Source: Cobetia sp. cqz5-12
GTDB taxonomy: Bacteria; Pseudomonadota; Gammaproteobacteria; Pseudomonadales; Halomonadaceae
Assembly (NCBI RefSeq): GCF_016495405.1
Contig: NZ_CP044522.1
Coordinates: 3,147,638-3,211,637, forward strand
Direction: 5' to 3'
DNA length: 64,000 nt
The notes under the pieces are model-generated. The model made no database searches, was not told where the DNA came from, and saw nothing but the letters and a program-made list of their open reading frames with translations. Positions 56,082 to 64,000 of the stretch are shown in pieces (the first letter of the stretch is position 1; each line of letters opens with the position of its first letter). The translations under genes and the position numbers were made by a program.

Positions 56082-58895
56082 TCAGCCGTCTGTTGATAGC
56101 GAACCTTCGCTGTTGCCGGACGCGCGTGGCGTCAGTGTCACGTCAGGCAGCCACATGCTGACCTTGTCGATCAGCGCCTGGGGACGGTAGGGCTTGCCCA
56201 GATAATCATCCAGCCCGGCGGCGAAGAAGCGCTCGCGATCGGCTTCACTGGCATTGGCGGTCAGCGCGATGATGACACTGCGCCGCCCGCTGCCGGCGGC
56301 GGCTTCCTGCTCGCGCCAGCGCTGGCTGACACTGACGCCATCCATGCCGGGCATGAAGATATCCATGAACACCAGTGCATAGAAATGCTGTTCACGTGCG
56401 GCCAGCGCCTCTTCACCGCTGCTGGCGGTATCGACCAACAACCCCTGCCGCCCAAGCACCGTGCGCGCCAGCATCGCATTCACCGGCCCGTCATCCACTA
56501 CCAGGATACGGGTTTCAGTGGACTTGCCCGGCCATGTCATCGGCAGCAGGATTTCCAGCGCCTGCTCGTCGTCCACGTTGATCTGGCGATAGCTGCCGCC
56601 CAGCTCGTCGATCAAGCGCCGCGCCATGACAAGACTCGAGGGCGATTGATGGCTGATATCGAGACCGACATGCCCACGCAGTTCGAGCCGCAGGCAACAA
56701 CAGCCAGCGCCCTCATCGTCTGAGCCCTCGGCAGAGAACGCTGCATCGCGACAGGCCGGCAGGTCACAGGTTTGCTGCTGTTCAAGCAGCAAGGATTGAT
56801 GACTGGCGCTCTCGTGACGCACGCAGCCTTCCGCCAGATGCTCGAACAGCTGCGCAAGGCGACGCACATCACCGCGCAATGCCTCCGGCATCGGCCCCAG
56901 CTGCCACTCGAAGGGGCAGCCGACATCATGATGGCGCTGCTGCATATCCTCGAGCAGTGCCCCGAGCGTCTCGGTCGGTGAGAAGTCATTCTCTTCCAGC
57001 GGCGTCCGCACCACTTCCTCGCGCTCGGTCAGGGCATCCAGCAGTTGCGCCACGCTGTCGAGACGCCCCTGCAGCAGGCTGAGCTCAGCATCCTCGATAT
57101 GACGCTCACGCCTGAGCTGACCAAGCTTGCGCACCAGACCTTGCAGCGGCGGCGTCAGTTCAGCGTGCAGCATGTCCAGATAATCACTCTTCAGACGCGC
57201 CTCTTCGCGGGCACGGTCACGCGCGACCAGCAACTGCTGGCTGGCCTGATCGTGCTCTGACTCATCGATCATCACGCCGAGCACCTGCGCCGGGTCATTG
57301 TTGAAGCGACACAGTTCCAGCCGCATCCGCCGCATGCGGCCCTCGGCGTCATGTACCCGGAGTTCACGACTGCTGGGCACGCTGGGGTTGGGCTCCAGCA
57401 TCAGCAAGCTGCCCACCGACCGCCCCAGCGCCTCATGCAATACCAGCCCGAACAGCTTCTCGAAGGCCGGGTTGGCCATCGCCAACAGACCATGGCGCAT
57501 CACGAAGGCCGGCAGCGGCAAGGCATCCAGCTCATGGCCACGACCCCGACGCAGCAAGGCCACGGCCCCACGATGGCGACGCAGGATGTCATCCGCCGGA
57601 TAGGCCTGCCGCCCCACCGGCGGATACTCCTCCATCACCTCACCGTTCTCGATACGCTCGCTCTGGCGCGCCAACCACTCCAGGGGCTGCCCCAGGCGCT
57701 GGTCCATGCGCCTGAGCCGCCATTGCAAGATGAGCATGACGACGGCAAACACCAGCAGCAGCGCGCCACCACTGCCCAGCAGCAGGGTCAGCAGCGGCAC
57801 CTGACCGGGTACCTCGAGTCGCGTGCTGGACACCAGGCGCCAACCCGTGACCGGCAAGCTGTCCCACACCACCACCTGAGTCCCATGCGGGTCATCCAGC
57901 GTGGCGCCGCGCAGGCTGGTATCCATCTCGCGGGCGATATCCGCGGGCAGCTCCTGAGAAAGGCCGTCGCCGACATTGCTGCTGGCCGCCCATACGTTCA
58001 GGTGGTCATCGACCAGCCAGAAGGCATCCGAAGGGGCATGGCCCGGCAGTAGCAGACGTGCCTCCATCTGCGGCAGCGCGAGATCCAGCCCAACACGCGC
58101 CTTCTGACCATTGCCGAGAGAGACCTCCGCCAGCGCCGTGATCTGTGGCAGACCGGCTGGCCCCGGGTGCTGCGGCAGCCAGACCACGCGCGCCGCTCCA
58201 TTGTCGGTGTTCTCGGCAAGCTGACGCACGGTGTCCGGCAGCACGCCGGTATAGGGCATGAAATCGCTGCCCGGCGCAAAGGCGTCCAGCACGTTGAACC
58301 AGGGGTAGAGCATGACCATGCTGTTATCGAGGCTCACGAACAGGCGTGAGATCAGGGGGTCCGACGAGTAGAGGTCCGACAGCAGCCACTGCATATGCAT
58401 CAGTCGTCGTCCGGCGTCGCGATCCTCATCGCTCAACGGTCCTGTGAATTCGCCGTAGAGTGCGGCTCCCCCACGCGATACCGGTCTGAACAACTGACCC
58501 TGCTCGGTAAGCGAGAACTGGTCCAGGCCATCGTCATAGGCGCTGCTCGTGTTGGCCCCGAAGTCCAGATGGCGCCGTGCATAGCGCGCCAGAATCTGCA
58601 GGCGACGCTGCTGGGTCTCCAGACGCTCGCTGACCAGCGCCGTGGCCAGTGAATGCTCCTGCCTGAGCTCCCCCAGCGCGGTATCGACGGCGGCATGTTG
58701 CGTGCTGTCCCAGACCACGGCGGCCCCGACCAGAAAGCTCAACGCCACCGCCAGCTCCGCCAGCAGCAGCGGGCCAGCCGTCAGCCGAATCATGCGCGCC
58801 CAGACCTTCTCCAGGCCACTGGCGGGATTCTGGGCATTCGAAGCCACTGCCACAGCAGGCGGTGGCTCGACAGAGGAAGCACGGCGCGAGAACAT
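56082..58895 (-). CDS. Hybrid sensor with degenerate histidine kinase core and intact receiver
   Basis: A 937-residue membrane protein: helix 1 (about 34-62), a large periplasmic sensor region, helix 2 (about 360-387), a HAMP-like/PAS region, a kinase core and a C-terminal receiver. The H-box is altered: LHAELTPPL (His577) has Ala where the key acidic residue normally follows the His. The ATPase part lacks a recognisable N-box Asn (LFEHLAEGCVRH), DXGXG (RGHVGLDISHQ) and GXGL (PSSLVMARRLI). The receiver is intact (VVDDGPVN, phospho-Asp845 in FMDIFMPGMDG, ALTAN, LGKPY). It probably cannot autophosphorylate. The start at 58895 is chosen; the frame is open upstream. Confidence 0.85.
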   Translation of the reverse strand: MFSRRASSVEPPPAVAVASNAQNPASGLEKVWARMIRLTAGPLLLAELAVALSFLVGAAVVWDSTQHAAVDTALGELRQEHSLATALVSERLETQQRRLQILARYARRHLDFGANTSSAYDDGLDQFSLTEQGQLFRPVSRGGAALYGEFTGPLSDEDRDAGRRLMHMQWLLSDLYSSDPLISRLFVSLDNSMVMLYPWFNVLDAFAPGSDFMPYTGVLPDTVRQLAENTDNGAARVVWLPQHPGPAGLPQITALAEVSLGNGQKARVGLDLALPQMEARLLLPGHAPSDAFWLVDDHLNVWAASSNVGDGLSQELPADIAREMDTSLRGATLDDPHGTQVVVWDSLPVTGWRLVSSTRLEVPGQVPLLTLLLGSGGALLLVFAVVMLILQWRLRRMDQRLGQPLEWLARQSERIENGEVMEEYPPVGRQAYPADDILRRHRGAVALLRRGRGHELDALPLPAFVMRHGLLAMANPAFEKLFGLVLHEALGRSVGSLLMLEPNPSVPSSRELRVHDAEGRMRRMRLELCRFNNDPAQVLGVMIDESEHDQASQQLLVARDRAREEARLKSDYLDMLHAELTPPLQGLVRKLGQLRRERHIEDAELSLLQGRLDSVAQLLDALTEREEVVRTPLEENDFSPTETLGALLEDMQQRHHDVGCPFEWQLGPMPEALRGDVRRLAQLFEHLAEGCVRHESASHQSLLLEQQQTCDLPACRDAAFSAEGSDDEGAGCCCLRLELRGHVGLDISHQSPSSLVMARRLIDELGGSYRQINVDDEQALEILLPMTWPGKSTETRILVVDDGPVNAMLARTVLGRQGLLVDTASSGEEALAAREQHFYALVFMDIFMPGMDGVSVSQRWREQEAAAGSGRRSVIIALTANASEADRERFFAAGLDDYLGKPYRPQALIDKVSMWLPDVTLTPRASGNSEGSLSTDG

Positions 58896-59057
58896 GATCT
58901 GAAAGCATCCTGTAGGTGAGGCGTCGGCAAGCCCGACCGCTGACCAGCGCAAGCTGTCGAGACAAAGCAGCAGCATACGCAAGCCGCCGTCAGGCGTCAT
59001 GCAGTGCCAGCGTGACAGAGGCGCTATTTTCTCCCGACCCCCTGATGGAGTGGCGAC

Positions 59058-60020
59058 ATGTGCCTGATGGCATTTGACTGGCAACCGGACTCGGCGCGGG
59101 GCGAATGCCTGCTACTGATCGGCAATCGAGATGAATTTCACGCACGCGCCACCGCCGGGCTCTGCGTATGGCCGGATGGTGTCCTGTGCGGCGGGCGCGA
59201 CCTGGTGGCCGGCGGCGGCTGGCTGGTCATGCACCCCGCCGGCAGCCTCGCCACGCTGACCAACGTGCGCCAGCTGGACCGCCCTGCCCCGACGGCCAGC
59301 ATCAGCCGTGGCCAGCTGGTCGCGGCAGCGGCACGTCAGGCACTGGGCCGATGCTCACGCTGGCGCCTTGAAGACTGGTTGCGCGCACTGGTCGCAGGAG
59401 AGAGCGTGCCCGCGGCACTGGAGGGAGCGGATGCACAGAAGCTGTCTGCGCTGACGCTTGAAGCCGTGGACTGGTGCAACCTGCTGGTCTGCGATGGCAA
59501 GGCGTTGTGGCGTCTGCATCATGGCCCGCAAGGGGCCGAGGTGAGCCGACTCGACGCGGGCATCCACAGCCTGAGCAACAGCCATCCCGATGTCGACTGG
59601 CCCAAGCAACGACGCCTGAGCGAACGCCTGGCAGCCCTCCTCGCCCCGTCAGCCCGTGCTGGCGAAACAACCGCTCGACCATTGAGCGACGATGCGCTAC
59701 TTGGCCTGCTCAAGGATGACTGGCGGCCCGCGGTGAATCAGCTGCCGGCCACCGGGCTTGCCCTCGAACGCGAAGTCCTGTTGTCCAGCCCGTTCATCGT
59801 CAGTACCGAATATGGCACGCGGGCCTCGACCCTGGTGCGCTGGCAACGCCACTCGGCCAGGGACACGGCTGATGCCTCCGATGTGGTGCAGATCCTGACC
59901 CTGCTGGAACGCCGCTTCAGCCCTGAAGGTCACACCATCGCCAGCCGCAGGGCCAGGACACGCTCGATCGCCACGGAGAGCGGCGAGGAAGGAGATATCG
60001 GCAGCTGGCGACTCAGCTAG
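59058..60020 (+). CDS. NRDE family protein (TANGO2-like)
   Basis: A 320-residue protein of the TANGO2/NRDE family, named for its N-terminal motif, here LLIGNRDEFHARA after the invariant MCL start. Later family features are GGRDLVAGGGWLVM, ATLTNVRQ and GIHSLSNSHPDVDWPK. Human TANGO2 has been linked to lipid and haem trafficking; the bacterial role is unknown. It is cytoplasmic. It is divergent from the sensor gene, and its 3' end overlaps the convergent ptsP by 8 bases. Confidence 0.9.
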   Translation: MCLMAFDWQPDSARGECLLLIGNRDEFHARATAGLCVWPDGVLCGGRDLVAGGGWLVMHPAGSLATLTNVRQLDRPAPTASISRGQLVAAAARQALGRCSRWRLEDWLRALVAGESVPAALEGADAQKLSALTLEAVDWCNLLVCDGKALWRLHHGPQGAEVSRLDAGIHSLSNSHPDVDWPKQRRLSERLAALLAPSARAGETTARPLSDDALLGLLKDDWRPAVNQLPATGLALEREVLLSSPFIVSTEYGTRASTLVRWQRHSARDTADASDVVQILTLLERRFSPEGHTIASRRARTRSIATESGEEGDIGSWRLS

Positions 60021-62313
60021 TCGTCTCGCCGGCCTTCTGTGCCACTGGCGCGTTGTCGCGCGGTGGCAGCAGGTGGTCCAGATCCCACGCCTGCAGGCGA
60101 TGGAGCAACAGGGCATGAACCTCATCGGCGGTGGGCTGGCACAGTACCTCGTCCACCAGTCCCTGCGCCGCACTCAGTGACACTCGCCGAATGGCCGCGC
60201 GCACGCGCGGCAGGCTCGGGGCATTCATCGACAGGCTGTCAAAGCCCATGCCCAGCAGCAGCAAGGCCCCGGCGGGGTCGCCCGCCAGCTCACCGCAGAC
60301 GCTCACCGGCATCTTGAGCGCACGCGACTCTTCCGACAGACGTGCCAGGGCGCGCAACACCGCCGGATGGCAGGCATCGTAGAGACTCGCCACGCGCGGG
60401 TTGTTGCGATCCACCGCCAGCAGATATTGGGTGAGATCATTGGAGCCCACCGAGAAGAAGTCGACCCGGGTGGCGAGCGCTTCCAGCTGGTAGAGCGCCG
60501 CCGGTACTTCGATCATCACGCCGACACTCGGTCGCGAGACGTTGATGCCCTCTTCGGCCAGCTCGACCAGCGCCCGATTGACCAGCGCCAGCGCCGCATC
60601 GACTTCCTCGATTCCCGAGATCATCGGCAGCATGATGCGCAGATTGTCCAGCCCTTCCGCGGCACGCAGCATGGCCCGCAGCTGCACCATCAATACCTCG
60701 GGGTGATCGAGTGTCACCCGGATGCCTCGCCAGCCCAGGAAGGGATTGGCCTCGTTGATCGGGAAATAGGGCAGGTCCTTGTCGCCGCCGATATCCAGCG
60801 TGCGCATGGTGACCGGCAGCGGCGCAAAGCCCAGCAGCTGCTCACGATACAGACGCGCCTGCTCCTGTTCGCTGGGGAAGCGGTCACTCATCATGAACGG
60901 CACTTCGGTGCGGTAAAGCCCGACTCCGCCGACCCGCGACTTGAGCGACGCGACGGAATCCAGCGCCAAGCCGGTATTGACCATCAGCGGCAGAACATGA
61001 CCATCCGGGGTCACGCTTGGCAGATCCTGCTCCTGCTCCAGCAGCGCACTCAACGCCTGCTCCTCCTCGATCAACCGTGAATAGTAGGCGCCGAGCTCAA
61101 GCTCGGGACGCACCACCAGTCGACCACGGTGACCATCGAGAATGACCGGTGCACCGCCCAGTCGCGACAACGGAAGATCCACCATGCCAAGCACGGTGGG
61201 AATCCCCATCGCACGCGCGAGGATGGCGACATGCGAGGTACTCGAGCCACTGACCGCGACCAGCCCCTTGAGGCGTTCACGCGGAACCTCCCCCAGCGTG
61301 GCGGGGCTGATCTCGTGGCCGATGAGAATGGTGTTCTCCGGATATTCGATCGGACCGCTGTCACCCTCTTCCTGAAGGTGTGACAACACTCGGCGTCCAA
61401 GATCCCGAATGTCGGCGGCTCGTTCGCGCAGATAGTCGTCATCGACACGCTCGAGGTACTGCACATGGCGGCGCACGATATCGGCCAGCGCCGCCGGCGC
61501 CCACTGCCCTTCACGGATGCGCTTCTCGACTTCCTGTCCCAGCGCCGCGTCACCCAGCATCTGCTGATAGACCTCGAACAGCGCATGTTCCTGGGTGGAG
61601 ATACGGCTGGCGAGGCGCTCCGCCGCGACGCGAATCTCTTCGCGCACGGCGTTGATCGCCTCCTTGAGGCGTGCGATCTCGAATTCGATATCGGTGGGGA
61701 TGAGATCGGGGACGGCGTCCAGGTCGGCGGGTGGGGACAGCACGAAGGCCTTGCCGATGGCGATACCGGGCGAGCCGGCCACGCCGGAGAAGGTCGCCTG
61801 GCCGCTGGTGCCGGCCAGCTTGCCCAGCGCCCCCGTGGCCAGCGCGTGAGCCAGCACTCCCGCCAGCTGAGCGCCAAGGGTGACAAGGAAGGCTTCCTCA
61901 CCTTCATCGAAACGGCGCTTCTCGTGCTGCTGGATGACCAGCACCCCGAGCACGCGACGCTGATGAATGATGGGGACACCGAGGAAGCTGGAGAAACGTT
62001 CCTCTCCGGTCTCCTCGAAATAGCGGAATTGGGGGTGTGCGGGCGCATCCTCGAGGTTGAGCGGCTCTTCTCTGAGCGCCACCATCCCGACCAGGCCCTC
62101 GCCACGTGCCAGACTGACCTGCCCCACCGACGACGAGCGCAGACCAATGGTGTCCTTGAGCACGAAGCGATCGCTTTCCGGTGCCAGCAGATAGACGGAG
62201 CAGACATCCGTCTTCATGGCCTTGCGTATGCGCAACACCATGGTCGCCAGTGCCGCGTCCAGAGAACGTGCGCCATTGACCTCCTGAACGATACGACGTA
62301 GCACCTCAAGCAT
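60013..62313 (-). CDS. ptsP: PEP-protein phosphotransferase PtsP (enzyme I-Ntr)
   Basis: A 766-residue first enzyme of the nitrogen-related PTS. An N-terminal GAF domain (about 15-160) is followed by the enzyme I domains: the phospho-His in SGSSTSHVAILARAMGIP, LYRTEVPFMM, and the PEP-binding MLPMISG, GVMIEVPAAL and FSVGSNDLTQY. It phosphorylates NPr/PtsO and controls potassium, nitrogen and stress functions. The ATG at 62313 gives the expected N-terminus; a TTG four codons earlier is rejected. The start region is a 16-base tandem duplication. It follows rppH, as in E. coli. Confidence 0.96.
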   Translation of the reverse strand: MLEVLRRIVQEVNGARSLDAALATMVLRIRKAMKTDVCSVYLLAPESDRFVLKDTIGLRSSSVGQVSLARGEGLVGMVALREEPLNLEDAPAHPQFRYFEETGEERFSSFLGVPIIHQRRVLGVLVIQQHEKRRFDEGEEAFLVTLGAQLAGVLAHALATGALGKLAGTSGQATFSGVAGSPGIAIGKAFVLSPPADLDAVPDLIPTDIEFEIARLKEAINAVREEIRVAAERLASRISTQEHALFEVYQQMLGDAALGQEVEKRIREGQWAPAALADIVRRHVQYLERVDDDYLRERAADIRDLGRRVLSHLQEEGDSGPIEYPENTILIGHEISPATLGEVPRERLKGLVAVSGSSTSHVAILARAMGIPTVLGMVDLPLSRLGGAPVILDGHRGRLVVRPELELGAYYSRLIEEEQALSALLEQEQDLPSVTPDGHVLPLMVNTGLALDSVASLKSRVGGVGLYRTEVPFMMSDRFPSEQEQARLYREQLLGFAPLPVTMRTLDIGGDKDLPYFPINEANPFLGWRGIRVTLDHPEVLMVQLRAMLRAAEGLDNLRIMLPMISGIEEVDAALALVNRALVELAEEGINVSRPSVGVMIEVPAALYQLEALATRVDFFSVGSNDLTQYLLAVDRNNPRVASLYDACHPAVLRALARLSEESRALKMPVSVCGELAGDPAGALLLLGMGFDSLSMNAPSLPRVRAAIRRVSLSAAQGLVDEVLCQPTADEVHALLLHRLQAWDLDHLLPPRDNAPVAQKAGETTS

Positions 62314-62334
62314 GGAGTACCTCAAGCATGGTGT
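62303..62334. repeat. 16-base tandem duplication over the ptsP start
   Basis: ACCTCAAGCATGGAGT (62303-62318) is followed by ACCTCAAGCATGGTGT (62319-62334), differing at one base. On the coding strand each copy contains ATGCTTGAGG; the upstream copy supplies the GAGG that sits 6 bases before the true ptsP ATG. Confidence 0.85.
62306..62329 (-). CDS. Possible 7-codon leader peptide overlapping ptsP
   Basis: The duplicated upstream ATG (62329) opens a short frame MLEVLHA-stop whose TGA lies just inside ptsP, overlapping its start codon. GAG lies 7 bases before this ATG. It could couple or compete with ptsP initiation. It may equally be a chance result of the duplication. Confidence 0.25.
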   Translation of the reverse strand: MLEVLHA

Positions 62335-62411
62335 ATCTCGCGCATCGAAGACGTCGAGAAGGTGATTGCACAGCCAGGGCGGCGTGACCCACGCTCAGCC
62401 ACCCGCGCCCA

Positions 62412-63098
62412 TCAACGCCATCTGCCGGACGAATGACGCCCTGGCCCCTCGGCACTGGCGTCACCGGCCCCGGGGTCAATGGCACCTGTGCCATCGAGCC
62501 CCTTGGCCGCCGCCGCATTGGCAGTGCCGACCGGTGAGCCACTGGCGCCAGGCGTACCGCAAGCGCCCCGCGCTTCATGCAGCGAGGCCCCCTCGGCGAG
62601 CGCCTTGAGCCGCTCGGTGTCCACCAGACGCTGCAGACGCGGAGCCAACTCGCGCAGGGCGCGCCGATAGACCTCGCGCTTGAAGGCCACGACCTGCCCC
62701 AGTGGATACCAGTAGCTTACCCAACGCCAGCCATCGAATTCAGGATTGGGCGTGGTATCCACACTCACGCGGTTGTCCTGACAGCGAATCTGCAACAGGA
62801 ACCACTTCTGCTTCTGACCGATGCAGATCGGTCGGGAGTGCGTTCTTACCATGCGTCTGGGTAACCGGTAGCGCAGCCATCCACGGGTGCAGGCCAGTAT
62901 CTCGACGTCCTCAGCTTTCAGGCCGATCTCTTCTTCGAGTTCACGAAACAGCGCCTGTTGCGGTGTCTCGTTTGGCTTGATGCCCCCTTGCGGAAACTGC
63001 CACGCATTCTGTCCTACCCGGCGCGCCCAGAGCAGCTGGCCCTCACAGTTGGCAATGATGATGCCAACGTTGGGGCGAAAGCCGTCAGCGTCGATCAC
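62412..63098 (-). CDS. rppH: RNA pyrophosphohydrolase RppH (with C-terminal extension)
   Basis: A 228-residue Nudix enzyme that removes pyrophosphate from mRNA 5' ends to start decay. The core begins [20 protein letters not shown], as RppH does, with [20 protein letters not shown] and the Nudix box [10 protein letters not shown]. The GTG at 63098 fits the family start and has GGTG at 6 bases; an ATG 11 codons earlier is the alternative. After about residue 160 a Gly/Ala-rich, disordered tail of about 60 residues is added. It lies 98 bases upstream of ptsP. Confidence 0.95.
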   Translation of the reverse strand: MIDADGFRPNVGIIIANCEGQLLWARRVGQNAWQFPQGGIKPNETPQQALFRELEEEIGLKAEDVEILACTRGWLRYRLPRRMVRTHSRPICIGQKQKWFLLQIRCQDNRVSVDTTPNPEFDGWRWVSYWYPLGQVVAFKREVYRRALRELAPRLQRLVDTERLKALAEGASLHEARGACGTPGASGSPVGTANAAAAKGLDGTGAIDPGAGDASAEGPGRHSSGRWR

Positions 63099-63358
63099 GG
63101 ATGTCACCTTTGATTCGTTAATTGAAACCATTCTTCCACAAAGGCTGAAAGCGCTTCAATACGCGGTTTGGCGGTGTGAAAGCCCGAGCACCTCTGCAAT
63201 AATCGCTGCCTTCACGCTATTGCAGTGCAACACGGTCGTGCGAGACTGCTCGTCGGCCACCGTACACCCGCGCAAACACTGGGCCGGCACCCTATCGTGC
63301 TCTGTTGTCCGTGTCTGTCGTCCAGCCGAGAGTGGCTGGGCAGAGCAAGGAGTTTTCC

Positions 63359-64000
63359 GTGAGTCTGGCCATCTTTGATCTCGACAATACCCTGATCGCC
63401 GGGGACAGTGATCACGCCTGGGGCGAATTTCTGGTCGAACAGGGCGCTGTCGACGCCAACGTCTACCGTGAAGCCAACGAGCGCTACTACCAGCTCTACC
63501 AGAGTGGCGAACTGGACATTCACGAATACCTGGCCTTCTCACTCAAGCCGCTGGCCGAGAACAGTCCGGAGCAGCTGGCGGCCTGGCACCAGCAGTTCAT
63601 GGCCGCCAAGATCGAGCCCATCATCCTGCCGCGAGCGGAAGAGCTGCTGGCACGTCACCGGGCACGCGGCGACACCCTGCTGATCATCACCGCCACCAAT
63701 CGCTTCATTACCGCTCCCATCGCGGACCGCCTCGGCGTCGATGAGCTGATCGCCATCGAGCCCGAGATCGTCAACGGCCGCTACACCGGACGCGTCAGCG
63801 GCGTCCCCAGCTTCCAGGCCGGCAAGGTGACCCGCCTCGAGGCATGGTTGGCCGAGCGTGACCACACCCTGGATGGCAGCACCTTCTACAGCGACTCCAT
63901 CAATGACCTGCCGCTGCTGGAGCGTGTCGATACTGCCATCGCAGTGGACCCGGATGAGCAACTGCGCGCTGCCGCTGATGCGCGTGATTGGCGCATCATT
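63359..64000 (+). CDS. HAD-IB family phosphatase (SerB-like), partial at right edge
   Basis: The first 214 residues of a HAD-superfamily phosphatase; the gene runs off the window. The GTG start has AAGGAG 6 bases upstream. Motif I is AIFDLDNTLIAGDS, motif II IITATN, motif III the Lys in QAGKVTRL, and motif IV YSDSINDLPLL: a complete subfamily IB set as in phosphoserine phosphatase-like proteins. Substrate unknown. It is divergent from rppH, an arrangement also found in pseudomonads. Confidence 0.9.
   Translation, partial: MSLAIFDLDNTLIAGDSDHAWGEFLVEQGAVDANVYREANERYYQLYQSGELDIHEYLAFSLKPLAENSPEQLAAWHQQFMAAKIEPIILPRAEELLARHRARGDTLLIITATNRFITAPIADRLGVDELIAIEPEIVNGRYTGRVSGVPSFQAGKVTRLEAWLAERDHTLDGSTFYSDSINDLPLLERVDTAIAVDPDEQLRAAADARDWRII

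Overview
The window is a GC-rich, tightly packed chromosomal segment of a Gram-negative gammaproteobacterium. I infer Halomonadaceae (Cobetia/Halomonas-like). The reasons are pseudomonad-like conserved gene orders (ftsB-ispD-ispF-truD-surE-pcm-nlpD-rpoS; rppH-ptsP-...-lgt-thyA-folA; gap divergent from edd-glk), many acidic proteins including a very Asp/Glu-rich porin, a phasin, and a TRAP transporter. No insertion sequence, prophage, CRISPR array, tRNA or rRNA gene was seen. This is core chromosome, and I found no obvious defence or secondary-metabolite island.

Layout. 1-4.4 kb: end of a DUF2254 membrane protein, a tiny DUF1328 protein, a thioredoxin-like protein, a lipid A acyltransferase and alanine racemase. 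4.4-14 kb: TolC, then the rpoS block, read leftward with many overlapping genes. 14-24 kb: NIF3-like protein, two Nudix hydrolases, a 2OG-Fe(II) oxygenase, an MFS exporter, a methyltransferase, a second lipid A acyltransferase, a secreted sorbosone-dehydrogenase-like protein and a glycosyltransferase/DUF2064 pair. 24-27.4 kb: thiamine genes tenA and thiC, each behind its own TPP riboswitch. 27.4-38 kb: PpiC, phasin, a NERD/zinc-ribbon protein, a FemAB-like protein, pncB, a dienelactone hydrolase and a multi-PAS diguanylate cyclase. 38-46.3 kb: the sugar block gap <-> edd-glk-mutarotase-pgi-fructokinase, feeding glucose and fructose into the Entner-Doudoroff route (zwf, pgl and eda are not in the window). 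46.5-51.2 kb: porin and a DctMQP TRAP importer. 51.6-63.1 kb: a coiled-coil ProQ/FinO protein, folA, thyA, lgt, TauE, a hybrid sensor whose kinase core looks dead, a TANGO2-like protein, ptsP and rppH. The last gene is a HAD phosphatase cut by the window edge.

The most unusual signals are: (i) a recurring set of short tandem repeats (periods 8, about 12, 13, 15, 16, 18, 22 and 37 bp) in non-coding DNA, several of which straddle or directly abut stop codons, and one of which duplicates the ptsP start region; (ii) the hybrid histidine kinase with degenerate H, N and G boxes but an intact receiver; (iii) a FinO/ProQ RNA-binding domain fused to a long coiled coil; (iv) a candidate 3'-UTR or small RNA region downstream of gap. 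All functions come from reading protein motifs and gene order. No database search was possible.
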